Part shown: one piece after another, positions 16,956-26,722 of the stretch
How the letters are laid out: the number at the start of each line of letters is the position of its first letter
Position numbering within the stretch: the stretch's first letter is position 1
Assembly (NCBI GenBank): GCA_964568845.1
Contig: CAZMSC010000008.1
Coordinates: 1-60,904 of the forward strand
Source of the DNA: DTBU01 sp964568845
GTDB lineage: Archaea; Thermoproteota; CALKCG01; B24
Direction: 5' to 3'
Length of the DNA stretch: 60,904 nt
Notes under the pieces: generated by a model
Told to the model about the DNA's origin: nothing
The model's input: only the letters and a program-made list of their open reading frames with translations
Database searches by the model: none
Program-made: the position numbers and the translations under genes

Positions 16956-19900
16956 ATGAAATCGATAAGGTCTAAAGCCCTTTTAGAGATAGTGATGTTG
17001 ATACTGACCGCTACTTTTACTCTAGAGTTGAAAACACTGAGTGAGCCTGTTCAAGAACCGTGGAAAAGCTTAACGTCTATCAACATGGAGAGCGTAATGA
17101 AGCATGTTGAATTCTTCTCTTCGTTTGAAAGCCGGATGACTGGCTACCCCGGTTTCTACAAGGCCTATGAATACATAGTTGATGAACTCAATAGGACATT
17201 GGGAAATGTTGCTATCGAAGAGTTTGAGGTAACGGTTCCGATTCAACATTTCGCAGAAATCACCGTAGAATCCCCTGAACACAAAGTTTTAAATGCTTAC
17301 GCCTTCTGGCCTAATCTAGCCGAGTCGTGCTCTACACCAGAAGATGGATTGAGAGGACCATTATACTATGTGGGTTATGGGACTCTACCTGAAATGGATG
17401 GGAAGCCGATAGACGGGTCAATAGTTCTAATGGAGTTGAACAATAGGTGGTTTTGGAGGATAGCTCTTAACATAGGTGCTAAAGCTGCGATATTTGTAGA
17501 GCCTGAAGACTCTTTTAGAGGTGATTTTTGGGCGAAGGCTCTACAAATACCGATAAATTTCCCCAGGCTTTACGTGAAGAAAGAAGATGGAGATTACTTG
17601 AAGAAGCTCATCGAGAAGTATGGAAATTTAACTGTAACGTTGAAATCTTCCATAACTTGGGATAAGGTTAAGGCCTACAACGTATTGGCTGAGCTTAAAG
17701 GTACAGACCCGGAGCTTTCTAAAGAGTGCATCGTGCTTGCGGCTTACTACGACTCACTTTCAATAGTTCCAACTTCAGCTCCCGGAGCATCCGAGTCCTT
17801 GGGAATATCGCTTTTACTAGAATTGGCTAGAGTTTTCAAAGAGAACCCTCCTAAGAGAAGCATATTGTTTGTGGCTTTGGGAGGTCATGGATTGGGATTG
17901 GCTGGGGCTAGAGAATTTGTATGGAAGCATTTTCAAGAAATTGGTGGAAAATATAAGCTGTTGATAAGCTTAGACCTTTCCACTGAGAGTTCAGACCTAG
18001 CTGTACAATTCTACGGAGGCTTTTACGCACTTCATGGAACTGTCCCAGGATACGAGACGAAGTTTCAATGGCTGAGAGATAAAATCTTTAATGAATATCT
18101 CAAGCTTTATAGAACCTATGGTGGGCAGATCAGGCTTTTCGACTCACTCTCCTTAACGAACATTTACTATGAGCCAACTCCATTATACGTCGATAGTGAA
18201 CCGTTTGTGCTGGCTGGAGGAATCGGCTTCACATTCAGGACATTCAACGTATTTAGAAGACATCTCTTTACGCCTTTAGATAGACTAGAAGACATAGAAA
18301 TAGATAGACTTAAGCCACAAGCTGAGTACATAGCCTTAACTCTTAGAATGCTTTGCGAAGAACCTAAACTAGCGGTATATTCTAAGCCTACAGTTATAGG
18401 AGTAGGTTATGGATTTGTCACTTTAAGCGGTTACGTTCAAGAGTATAATTTAACGAGAGGCTGGTATCAGAAGGTTCCCAACGCCCTCGTACAGTTACCT
18501 TTCTGGCCTACATTGATAGTTGAAAAAACGGATGAAAACGGCTATTTTCAGATTAAAGGACTTAGAGCAGGGGCATACTACTGGTTTAACGGCTTCATAG
18601 TTGACAGATATGGACATGTGTTGGGTACAAACGAGTACGGAGGCTTTGCACCCCCACTGCCGAACTTATTCGGCATAACGATATATAGACCAGACGCTTT
18701 CGTAAACATTAAAGTATTCCGATGCGGAAGCATACACATATCATACGTAGTAGATCCGAGAACCTTCTACACACCTTACGGTTCATATACTGTTTTAAAC
18801 AACTTCAAAACACACGTGACTTTAATTACCTATGGACCTGTTTATACTGACGGTTACGACTTTCAGATATTCATACCCCCTGACACTCCAGTGGAAGTAT
18901 TCCTAAGGACTGGTGGATCTCAAGAAAACTATGCAATCTTACTTAACATAACAGAGTCCAACATAGATGGCACTGGATATTTGGTTCAACCTGGAGAAAT
19001 TCTCAGAATTAAAAACCTAGTGTTAGAGGCCCCTAAAAGCTTCTACATTTTAAATAAAGAGAGGCTGGATAACCTCCATAGTTTTTACGCCTTTAGCATA
19101 AGACCTGAAGAATACCATAGACAGGCTGAAGATATGTTGCAAGAAGCTTATGAGGCGTTTAACAACATGCGTTATAGCGAGGCTTACTGTAAGGCCGTAC
19201 ATGCTTGGTGTTTGGAAGCTTATGCCTACAGTGCCATAAAAGATTTTATCGTAGATCTAGCCTACAATTCGTCTCTAACGTACATTTTCACGCTACCTCT
19301 GATCATAGTGGTGACTATGGGGTTTTTGAGGAGGAGAGGCGGGGGATTGAAAACTTTAGCAGTTCAATTGGCGTTTTCGCTATTCTTCATGGCGGTTCTA
19401 TACTTGTACAGCCCCGGCTTCCACGTTGCAACAAACATCTACGTGATGCTGGGCTCTCTTTTCATAATTGCCCTCGTAGTTCTCGTCTTGATAATTCTAT
19501 GGAGGGAGTTCTCGACAGCTTTAAGCTTCATCAGGAGGAGGTTTCTGAGGATTCCCTACGATGAGAGCGACGCTAGATTAGGCGTTAAAGAGCTGACGTT
19601 TAGAATAAAAAGATTTCTTGAAGAGGATAAGGCTAGATTCTTAGCAATAGTGCTCATTTCTTCTCTGGCTACGTGTACTTTTCTATTAACATCATTCTGT
19701 TCAAGTTACACTTACGTCTTTGAATCTTCTAAGATTTTTGAAGCAGAAGAAGGCAGAATTCTCCTCAGAAAATGGCCTTGGGACGTCTTCGCTGAAAGGC
19801 ACGTAGATCTTTTAAAGATAGAGCTTGCAGAAAACGCCTTGGTATCTAGCAGGGTTTGGACGTACCCTTCCTATCAAGAGCTCAGGATAAATTTAAATTC

Positions 19901-21221
19901 CACTGTTAAAGGGTTTCTAGGACTATCTTATGAGGAATTCCTCATAACGCAGGTAAATGGCACTATAGAGCAGGGTGGGTGGTTTGAGAAAAGCGACCTG
20001 TTCGCATGTATACTGAGCGACGAAATCGCAAGGGCTTTAAACGCTAAACCCGGGGATCTAGTTGAAATCTGGGGTATACCTCTAAAGGTCAGAGGAATAT
20101 TCAACAGTTCTAAAATGGACTCTCTGAGAGACTTAGACGGAGAACCTATCACGCCTAAAGACTTATTTGCCCCCTATGGTGAAGAGCGGGCGGTTCATCT
20201 GCCAGCTTCTTCAGTCGTCATAGTTCCCTACGAGTTAGCTATGAAGATGGGAGGTACAATATATAGCGTGACGATAAAACCGTATGATATAGAATCTATA
20301 GATTACATAGCAAGATCTTTAGCCTATAGGTCTCTAGGGGTTTACGCGTATGCTTCCAAGGCCGGGTCTGTAAAGCTATATTGGTCTAGAATGAGCTATA
20401 AAATTGTACTCTTAGATGAGCCCTTAACGATTTTCCTAAATTTGAGTTTTATGATCGTAGGGTTTTACATAAGTTATAGGTCTAGGTCTCAATATACGGG
20501 GGTTAAGTTTAAAACCATATTTGTCAAAGCGGTCTTACTAGGGCTTACGTCTTATCCAATAGGCTTATTCCTCGGACAGCTGCTCTCTATACTATTCTAT
20601 AGAATCGGAATCTTACCTGAGGAGGTGAAACCAAACTTTTCAACGTTTTCTCTAATAGTAGCTTTCCTGCCAGCTATAGCAGGTTCTCTCTCATGTTATG
20701 GAAGCCCCTTCCTCTCCATCATGGAAAAAGCATTGTTAGAAACGTTGAGAATGAGGGAGGTTTTAAGACACGGTAGAGAGTATCGGTTGAGTAGAAAAGT
20801 CTTGGAGGGTTTAGACGAGAAAACCGTTATGGGACTTATTGCCTTTACGGGTGAACACTTCAAGCTATATATGGAAGAACGTTATGAGGGTATACAAACT
20901 TTAGACATGGGCTTCTTCAACGTAGAAGGTTTGAAAAGGCTTAGATTGGTCGTGCAGATGGCTCCATGGGAGTTCGGTATAATTGCAAATGCAACACTTG
21001 AAGCAGTTAGAGGTGAAAATGGACTATATGATTTGACAGTTTCTGTAAGATGTAGAGGTGGTCTGGAGGATAGGCATTTGGGAGGGATGTTTAACAAAAT
21101 CTTAACTACGTTGAATCAGTGGAACCGTTTAGATAAGTCTTCGCAAGAATACTATGTTGAAAACGTCTTAACGATTTTAGGAGAATACGCCATAAAGAGG
21201 GATCTGCATGAGAGGCTTTAG
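16956..21221 (+). CDS. M28-like pseudopeptidase fused to an FtsX/MacB-like permease
   Basis: A 1421-residue membrane protein. After an N-terminal anchor (about 8-27) comes an extracytoplasmic M28-type domain with a PA-like insert (about 130-235). The M28 ligand positions are changed: the usual H-Y-D-S reads AYYDS (Tyr264), GADDN reads GASES (277-281) and GEE reads GGHG (309-312), while Asp340 (SLDLS) and a possible His436 remain. A beta-sandwich region (about 480-690) with a carboxypeptidase-regulatory look follows, then three helices (about 773-849). The last part has the FtsX layout: helix (about 896-915), outer domain with LSDEIARALNAKPGDLVEIWG, three helices (about 1155-1248) and a cytoplasmic tail. 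It overlaps the next gene by 14 nt and heads an operon with two OPT-like transporters. No ABC ATPase is nearby. Function unknown; a surface peptide-binding or export partner is plausible. Confidence 0.85.
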   Translation: MKSIRSKALLEIVMLILTATFTLELKTLSEPVQEPWKSLTSINMESVMKHVEFFSSFESRMTGYPGFYKAYEYIVDELNRTLGNVAIEEFEVTVPIQHFAEITVESPEHKVLNAYAFWPNLAESCSTPEDGLRGPLYYVGYGTLPEMDGKPIDGSIVLMELNNRWFWRIALNIGAKAAIFVEPEDSFRGDFWAKALQIPINFPRLYVKKEDGDYLKKLIEKYGNLTVTLKSSITWDKVKAYNVLAELKGTDPELSKECIVLAAYYDSLSIVPTSAPGASESLGISLLLELARVFKENPPKRSILFVALGGHGLGLAGAREFVWKHFQEIGGKYKLLISLDLSTESSDLAVQFYGGFYALHGTVPGYETKFQWLRDKIFNEYLKLYRTYGGQIRLFDSLSLTNIYYEPTPLYVDSEPFVLAGGIGFTFRTFNVFRRHLFTPLDRLEDIEIDRLKPQAEYIALTLRMLCEEPKLAVYSKPTVIGVGYGFVTLSGYVQEYNLTRGWYQKVPNALVQLPFWPTLIVEKTDENGYFQIKGLRAGAYYWFNGFIVDRYGHVLGTNEYGGFAPPLPNLFGITIYRPDAFVNIKVFRCGSIHISYVVDPRTFYTPYGSYTVLNNFKTHVTLITYGPVYTDGYDFQIFIPPDTPVEVFLRTGGSQENYAILLNITESNIDGTGYLVQPGEILRIKNLVLEAPKSFYILNKERLDNLHSFYAFSIRPEEYHRQAEDMLQEAYEAFNNMRYSEAYCKAVHAWCLEAYAYSAIKDFIVDLAYNSSLTYIFTLPLIIVVTMGFLRRRGGGLKTLAVQLAFSLFFMAVLYLYSPGFHVATNIYVMLGSLFIIALVVLVLIILWREFSTALSFIRRRFLRIPYDESDARLGVKELTFRIKRFLEEDKARFLAIVLISSLATCTFLLTSFCSSYTYVFESSKIFEAEEGRILLRKWPWDVFAERHVDLLKIELAENALVSSRVWTYPSYQELRINLNSTVKGFLGLSYEEFLITQVNGTIEQGGWFEKSDLFACILSDEIARALNAKPGDLVEIWGIPLKVRGIFNSSKMDSLRDLDGEPITPKDLFAPYGEERAVHLPASSVVIVPYELAMKMGGTIYSVTIKPYDIESIDYIARSLAYRSLGVYAYASKAGSVKLYWSRMSYKIVLLDEPLTIFLNLSFMIVGFYISYRSRSQYTGVKFKTIFVKAVLLGLTSYPIGLFLGQLLSILFYRIGILPEEVKPNFSTFSLIVAFLPAIAGSLSCYGSPFLSIMEKALLETLRMREVLRHGREYRLSRKVLEGLDEKTVMGLIAFTGEHFKLYMEERYEGIQTLDMGFFNVEGLKRLRLVVQMAPWEFGIIANATLEAVRGENGLYDLTVSVRCRGGLEDRHLGGMFNKILTTLNQWNRLDKSSQEYYVENVLTILGEYAIKRDLHERL

Positions 21222-23109
21222 TGGCCTCAGTCTTAGAGTGCTGATTATAATGCTTTTCATAGCCTTTGTAGTAGAGCCTATAGTAATATACAATTATCTG
21301 ATAGGCGGCTCATTCGGAGGCTTAGAGGCTTGGCTTATAATAATACTCCTCGTCGAAATAACAAGTATAACTGGTAGAGCGTTGACTATGCAAGAAGCAT
21401 TTATGATAAATACGGTTGTAGGGTTAATATTGGCTAGGTCTCTACTATTTCCGACAACTTTACTATACGATATGTTCTACGCCTTTCATCAGGTGACAAG
21501 AGATTTTGGATATGCTATTCAATTGCCCTACTGGTTTACAGTCCCCCCGGAGTCCTTAGTTGCGAAGGGACTTCTTAGGACATTTTTCACTGTTGATTGG
21601 GCTATTCCATTAACAGTGCTGCTGACTCAAATTACAATAAACTTGGTAATAGCATTATCTATGGGAATTATATGTTACGAGATATACGTTGTCGTTGAAA
21701 AATTGGAGTTCCCACTTCAAGCGGCAGCGGCTGAAGGTATAATTACAGTCACCGGAGGAGACCCTGAGAGAAGTAGAGTGTTCGCAATATCGGCTTTCAT
21801 AGGAGGGGTGTATGCGATTTTAAGCTGGTTCATTCCGGTTGTTGTAAACTGGCAGATCCCATCTCTAGTATACATATTCGACTGGGAATTCACTAATCTA
21901 TTGGAGTATTGGCGTGATATACCCATTCTCCCAGGTGCATCACTTGCCGTAAACGTAAATCTTCTAACGTTTGCATCGGGGCTTGTGATCCCTCTGGACG
22001 CTTGCATCTGGATGTTCATAGGTTCCCATATGCTATACTTCATAGGGAACGCTCTCTTAGTCAGATGGAACCTCTGGACTCAGGTCGATGTTGGAGCGTG
22101 GTATCAAGGAGCAGGAGTGTACTATAACGTTAGATGGTCTCAGTTCAACTATTGGGCCGCATTAAGCCTGGGCTTTGCATTGGCAGGTTCCATTGTCCCA
22201 ATCATACTAAGACCTAGCGGAGTGGTTAAGGCATTTAAATTGCTATATAAGTTGGTTGAGTCTGAACGAGCCGGAGATATAGTATCGCTATGGGTAGTTT
22301 TAACGATGTTCATTTCAGCGTCTGTAGCCTACATCATTCTACTCATATTACTCCTTCCAAAAATAGCCTATGGGCAGCTGCTACTCTTAGCATCAACATT
22401 TATAGGTGGAAGCTTTTTCATAACGCTCATATCTGCTACTACGACTGGTGTGACAAGCTATGGGTTTAACATTCCATACTTGAGGGAGGGTATAATTCTG
22501 ACAGCTAGGTATCCCGGTCTTGAAATATGGTTTTCGCCAGTGGGAATAAACATTGATGGTGCGGGTATAGCTGCTTCCATGAAGACTGCCACGATGACTG
22601 GTGTAAAGTTGAAAGAGTTTCTAACGGCATATGTCACATCTACTGTGTTAGGCATTTTATCAAGTTTCATATTCACACAGGTATACTGGAGTTTAAATCC
22701 AATACCGTCATGGGCATACCCGAACACAGCTTATGGATGGCACTTCTCAGTCTACGACCGAAACTTAAACCTTAAATGGTTTATGTCAGGCCAAATACTT
22801 AAACCGCCCCTAATACTCGGTGGTTTTATAGCTGGATCCGGACTTTACCTTCTGTTTAATCTTCTAGGTGTTACAAACTGGTTTTTTGCGATGCTCTCCG
22901 GCTTTGTCACATATCCTAATGTAGCTTTATCGATAATGCTAAGTGCTCTAATCAGTAAATATGTTTTTGCTAGAATCTTCGGATTGGAAACTTGGAGAAA
23001 ATACGCGCCAAACGTTACAGTAGGATTATCAGCAGGGTGGGGAATAGTAATTACGTTGGGTGGAATAATAAATCTAATTTCAAGAAGCGCATGGATACTA
23101 CCATACTAG
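21208..23109 (+). CDS. OPT-like multi-pass transporter, first of a pair
   Basis: A 633-residue, very hydrophobic protein with roughly a dozen or more membrane segments. Features reminiscent of oligopeptide-transporter (OPT) superfamily proteins are the stretch EKLEFPLQAAAAEGI after an early helix pair, the long segment around WFSPVGINIDG, and QVYWSLNPIPSWAYPNTAYGW near the C-terminus, similar to the NPIPS-type region of OPT proteins. I cannot name a substrate; peptides or metal chelates are the superfamily's usual cargo. Its ATG overlaps the end of the 1421-residue protein and its stop abuts the ribosome binding site of the next gene, so the three are translationally linked. The pairing of two unequal OPT-like proteins suggests a heteromeric transporter. 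Confidence 0.8.
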   Translation: MRGFSGLSLRVLIIMLFIAFVVEPIVIYNYLIGGSFGGLEAWLIIILLVEITSITGRALTMQEAFMINTVVGLILARSLLFPTTLLYDMFYAFHQVTRDFGYAIQLPYWFTVPPESLVAKGLLRTFFTVDWAIPLTVLLTQITINLVIALSMGIICYEIYVVVEKLEFPLQAAAAEGIITVTGGDPERSRVFAISAFIGGVYAILSWFIPVVVNWQIPSLVYIFDWEFTNLLEYWRDIPILPGASLAVNVNLLTFASGLVIPLDACIWMFIGSHMLYFIGNALLVRWNLWTQVDVGAWYQGAGVYYNVRWSQFNYWAALSLGFALAGSIVPIILRPSGVVKAFKLLYKLVESERAGDIVSLWVVLTMFISASVAYIILLILLLPKIAYGQLLLLASTFIGGSFFITLISATTTGVTSYGFNIPYLREGIILTARYPGLEIWFSPVGINIDGAGIAASMKTATMTGVKLKEFLTAYVTSTVLGILSSFIFTQVYWSLNPIPSWAYPNTAYGWHFSVYDRNLNLKWFMSGQILKPPLILGGFIAGSGLYLLFNLLGVTNWFFAMLSGFVTYPNVALSIMLSALISKYVFARIFGLETWRKYAPNVTVGLSAGWGIVITLGGIINLISRSAWILPY

Positions 23110-23121
23110 GAGGGGCTGGCG

Positions 23122-25050
23122 TTGAAGGGGGGACGAGTGCAATTAAATACCTCGAGAATACTACTAGCATTAACGTTAACGACGGTTTGGAGTATTTTTG
23201 GAGCCATTTTAACTATAGTATTGGGGAGCGTGCATGGATACACTTCTTACGATGGATTCGCCCTCGCCAGTACTACAACGCTACTGGCATTATACGTAAT
23301 AGGTTCTTATAAGAGGCCCGTTAGTGTTGAAACATATGCTTCAGTTTTAATAGCACTATCATCTTCTACAATCACATGCGGTTTCTGGAGCTTCAGTAGC
23401 ACATTCATAAGAAGCTGGTACATTAGAATCATGGAACCGTATAGAACAATCTTTGGAACGTACATGCCGTACTTCTGGGCTCCTGAGGTTGAGACTATAA
23501 ATTCTATTTTACTTGGAGGAAAGGCCTTTCCGATTATGGAGTTAGCACCATCTATGGTTTTCTGGATCTGTTTAACATTTTTCTCCTACGCCTTCTTCGT
23601 AGGCTCTGCCTTAATGTTTAGAGAAGCCTTCCTAGAAGTTGAAAAACTTCCATTCCCCCAAACTCAAGTTTATCTAGAATTGACTCCGTACTCTTCCATG
23701 AGGCGTTTTTCGAGGGGGCCATTTAAAGCAGGACTAGTATTCATACTTGTTCTACAGATACCCTACGTTATTAGACAAGCCGTACCTTGGTTTCCAGTCG
23801 TACCGATAAATTGGGGACAGTTTTTCCCCTTTACCGTAGACTTTTCAGATGTAAGAGAGATTAGAGAGATCTATTTACCCAATTCCGTTTTAATATTTGG
23901 ATACAATCCATGGCATATCGCCCTAGCCTATTTAGCTCCTATGGATACTACTCTATCCGTATGGTTTTCATTTCTATTGCTTCAAATAGTTTACCCGGCT
24001 TTAGCCACGTGGATGGGGATAATACCTATGAATACTTCAAGGGTTACTTTTCAATCTGCTAGGAATTGGCGTTGGATCAACCTTATGTACGGACCGCTTA
24101 AACCTTACATAACTATAGGTGTGGGTGGACTTATAGGTATAGGTGTATGGCCGATAATACTCGACTTAACATTCAGAGAGAGGCGGAGGGTTTTCCTAGA
24201 GAGAACCGGACTACTTTCGATATTACTGGGCGCCGCTGGCTTAGCATACTTAACCTATTTAAGCAATTCTCCCCTACTTCAAACGTTAATGGGTCTTCTG
24301 ATTCTACAGGGTATTGGTTTAGGCTTAGCGAGAGTTAGAGGTGAACTGGGGCTTTTAATACCGCCACTTTCCAAACCTCTAAATACAGCATTCTGGTATA
24401 GGATATATCCTTGGAAAACTATGGATCCAGAGTATTTTGCATACTTGCACATTTTTGGAGGAGTCTATAGTTCTGAAGCTGGAGTTAGCTTTACGTCAAT
24501 ACCATCATTATCGCTGGAAACGATTAAAACGATGAAAAGCTGGAAGATGGAAGACATAGAGGGATTTTATATCCTTTCCCTGGCGTCGATAGCGGTGGCT
24601 TCCGCTGTATACTTTCTGGCTTCTCTAGAACTTTTCAACGTATATGGGGTTTCAGCATTCCCAGGGTCGAAAAGACTATTCTATGAAACAGTGAAAGACG
24701 AATCCGATTTCCTGATAACAGCGGTTTCGACTTACCCGCCTTGGCCGTGGTGGCAAAACATAATATACGGCTTACTGGGTATGGGCATGGTCATGGTTTT
24801 AGGATTCACATTCCCATGGTTCCCCATAACTCCTGAGGGACTGGTTATATCGGCTACGGAAGTCGCAATGCAGGGCTTCTGGAGCAGTTGTTTAATAGCT
24901 TGGATTCTGAAGAAGCTGACTTTTGCCATAGGAGGGGCTTACCTTTACGAACGTGATGGAAAATCTATGGCTTTAGGAGTAATACTCGGCTATATCCTGA
25001 CAACGGTATTAAGCATACTGGTATCTTTGATATTAGTAATCTACCACTGA
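23122..25050 (+). CDS. OPT-like multi-pass transporter, second of a pair
   Basis: A 642-residue membrane protein, same broad class as its upstream neighbour but with a distinct sequence. Notable segments are FLEVEKLPFPQTQVYLEL, which parallels EKLEFPLQAA in the first protein, and a C-terminal WFPITPEGLVISATE...AWILKKLTFAIGGAYLYER. That C-terminal block is shared with the broken copies at 1-751 and 34472-35104. Translation begins at TTG 23122, fixed by AGGAGGGG at 23108-23115, which overlaps the previous stop codon. It ends about 40 nt from the IS605-type element on the opposite strand. Substrate unknown; a paired peptide or metal-chelate transporter is the best guess. Confidence 0.8.
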   Translation: MKGGRVQLNTSRILLALTLTTVWSIFGAILTIVLGSVHGYTSYDGFALASTTTLLALYVIGSYKRPVSVETYASVLIALSSSTITCGFWSFSSTFIRSWYIRIMEPYRTIFGTYMPYFWAPEVETINSILLGGKAFPIMELAPSMVFWICLTFFSYAFFVGSALMFREAFLEVEKLPFPQTQVYLELTPYSSMRRFSRGPFKAGLVFILVLQIPYVIRQAVPWFPVVPINWGQFFPFTVDFSDVREIREIYLPNSVLIFGYNPWHIALAYLAPMDTTLSVWFSFLLLQIVYPALATWMGIIPMNTSRVTFQSARNWRWINLMYGPLKPYITIGVGGLIGIGVWPIILDLTFRERRRVFLERTGLLSILLGAAGLAYLTYLSNSPLLQTLMGLLILQGIGLGLARVRGELGLLIPPLSKPLNTAFWYRIYPWKTMDPEYFAYLHIFGGVYSSEAGVSFTSIPSLSLETIKTMKSWKMEDIEGFYILSLASIAVASAVYFLASLELFNVYGVSAFPGSKRLFYETVKDESDFLITAVSTYPPWPWWQNIIYGLLGMGMVMVLGFTFPWFPITPEGLVISATEVAMQGFWSSCLIAWILKKLTFAIGGAYLYERDGKSMALGVILGYILTTVLSILVSLILVIYH

Positions 25051-25069
25051 TTTCACGGCTTTACCTTGA

Positions 25070-25200
25070 ATCATTGACACTCTCCACGGCTAAAGCCGGG
25101 AGATTCTTGCTTCTAAGGCTCTCATCAGTTGGCTGTTCACAGCCCTTTTAGGCTCCCACCTCATCCCGTCCCACCTTAGAAGCAAGGGGTGTGCCACCAC
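25070..25200 (-). ncRNA. Predicted TnpB guide-RNA (omega/reRNA) scaffold and element right end
   Basis: The last ~40 codons of TnpB and the sequence just past its stop are conserved in the orphan copy at 15952-16108 even where the protein frame there is broken. The 3' end can form a small hairpin, CGGC-TTTA-GCCG inside TCTC/GAGA arms, just before GAGTGT. In IS200/IS605 systems the guide RNA is made from this end, with the guide read from sequence next to the element. On this strand the guide would begin about 25069 and run toward lower coordinates. Prediction only. Confidence 0.5.
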
Positions 25201-26577
25201 CCCGTTAATGCTACCTCCGTGGAGGTAGCCTATATTTAAGACGCCTACGGCATCCCTATGTGCCTCTAACCCGCAGTCTAGACATTTGAAAAGTCTTCCT
25301 TTGGTTGTTATGTTTTTAGAGTGGCAGAGTGGACATTTGCTTGACGTTCCGTATTCGCTTTTCTCCTCTACTTTTATGCCGTACTCTTCGGCTTTTTCTC
25401 TGAACCTTCTAACTATGTAGTTGAAGCTCCAGAAGTTGTTTATCATGGCATTTGTTTTACTGCCATACTTGTTGTTTCTTATGTCCTTCAACCTTCCAAG
25501 CACTATCTTTGAAATGCCGAGTCGATAGGCATCTTCAACTATGGTTCTTATCATGGTGTTTATCGTATGCCTGAACCTTCTCTGACGGATTCTGTATAGT
25601 TTCCTAAGCTTCCTTGACGTTTTAGCCTCGTTGATTCTTGCTAGATTGCTCCGCTCCTTCGCTATCCGTCTTGTCCAGTACCACCAGTCTGATAGAACGG
25701 CTCTACTTGAGAAGGCTATGGGTTGCCTCAAACCTTCAAACCATACTGTGGCAAGGTTTATTACGCCAAGGTCTATGTAGAGGGGCTTGTTGCCTCCCTT
25801 AGGCGGAGGCTTCTCGACTTTAACGCTCATAAAGCCCCTCCACACCCCACCCACTCCATCGTAGATTATCTCAAGTCTCCCTTGCTCGCCCTTCCACTTC
25901 AGCTCACCTTTATATTTCAGCTTGAATCCTTTTGGAAGATAGAGGTATTTCTCGTCAATCTTGTAGCAGTCGTTTCTTACAACCATTCTCAGCTCTCTTC
26001 TACCGTTCCTTTTCCAGTATCTAGGCATTGAAACTCTGGTTATATGCTCTGGAAGTTTGCCCTTAGACTCAAGTTCTTTAAGTTTAAGGAAGCTTCTCCA
26101 AGCCTCATTATTCTTGTTTATTATCTGCTGGGCTGTTGCTGATCCTATTAGCGGAGCGTATTTAGCGTAGAGATGCTTAGGATACCATTCAAACTTCTTG
26201 TACCTTATGTAGGCTTGTCTCTTCTCAAAGTTCACTTCATTGTAGAGTCTAGCGCAATTGTCTGCAAGCTCCCATAGAGCTGGATGATCCTCAACTATGA
26301 AGGTGTTTGTTCGCTCCATTTTAGACGCCTTTTTTTGGGCTTCAATGTATTTTTCAATGGTCTCTTTAGAGACCGCTCCTATTGTCGAAACGTAGTAGCT
26401 GTGTGTCCATAGGGATGGCAACTTAAGCAGTTCGGGGAACTCCTTTCTAAGGATGTTCGAACTCCTGCCCTTGATTCTCCTCACGATCTTGTGAACAGGT
26501 ATCGTTGGATGGGCCGATATGAACAGATGGACGTGATCAGGGTTTATGGTAATCTGTAAAATACTGTTTAATTCCAT
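25090..26577 (-). CDS. In-frame fusion of truncated TnpA (Y1/HUH) with TnpB (IS200/IS605)
   Basis: Residues 1-85 are the C-terminal part of a Y1 transposase: NPDHVHLFIS with the HUH histidines His15 and His17, RRIKGRSS, LWTHSYYVSTIG, and the catalytic-Tyr helix KETIEKYIEAQ (Tyr77). The first ~50-60 TnpA residues are absent. From Met87 the protein is TnpB: RuvC Asp269 in LYIDLGVINLATV, zinc finger Cys415/Cys418/Cys432/Cys435 (CPLC, CLDC) and Asp442 in HRDAVGVLNI. At the usual RuvC-II position it reads IVLGRLKDIR (Gly361 in place of Glu); Glu408 before TSSKCP is a possible substitute. The two genes normally overlap in different frames, so the fusion is unusual. TnpA is probably inactive. TnpB could still act as an RNA-guided nuclease. 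Confidence 0.9.
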   Translation of the reverse strand: MELNSILQITINPDHVHLFISAHPTIPVHKIVRRIKGRSSNILRKEFPELLKLPSLWTHSYYVSTIGAVSKETIEKYIEAQKKASKMERTNTFIVEDHPALWELADNCARLYNEVNFEKRQAYIRYKKFEWYPKHLYAKYAPLIGSATAQQIINKNNEAWRSFLKLKELESKGKLPEHITRVSMPRYWKRNGRRELRMVVRNDCYKIDEKYLYLPKGFKLKYKGELKWKGEQGRLEIIYDGVGGVWRGFMSVKVEKPPPKGGNKPLYIDLGVINLATVWFEGLRQPIAFSSRAVLSDWWYWTRRIAKERSNLARINEAKTSRKLRKLYRIRQRRFRHTINTMIRTIVEDAYRLGISKIVLGRLKDIRNNKYGSKTNAMINNFWSFNYIVRRFREKAEEYGIKVEEKSEYGTSSKCPLCHSKNITTKGRLFKCLDCGLEAHRDAVGVLNIGYLHGGSINGVVAHPLLLRWDGMRWEPKRAVNSQLMRALEARISRL

Positions 26578-26722
26578 GTTTTAATGCAAACGCTTTAACG
26601 TGGTTAAGGGTTGGAGAGGCTACGGCGATTATTTCACAATCGCCACATCTTCTAAATGCGTTGGCATGAATATCCGCTACGAAGCCGCTGCCAATTACTC
26701 CAACACCGACTCTTCTACTCAT
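26537..26722 (-). pseudogene. 5' fragment of a Gfo/Idh/MocA dehydrogenase cut by the IS element
   Basis: Sixty-one codons from ATG encode the NAD-binding start of a Gfo/Idh/MocA oxidoreductase: VGVGVIGSGFVADIHANAF, then EIIAVASPT and YFTDYHK. Homology stops at about residue 58 and a stop follows two codons later. From there the DNA belongs to the transposase. The remaining ~280 codons are not on the far side of the element, where only about 20 nt separate its end from the transporter gene. So the gene was lost by insertion plus deletion. The junction stretch (about 26540-26560) can be read as the end of this gene and as part of TnpA, suggesting microhomology. Confidence 0.8.
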
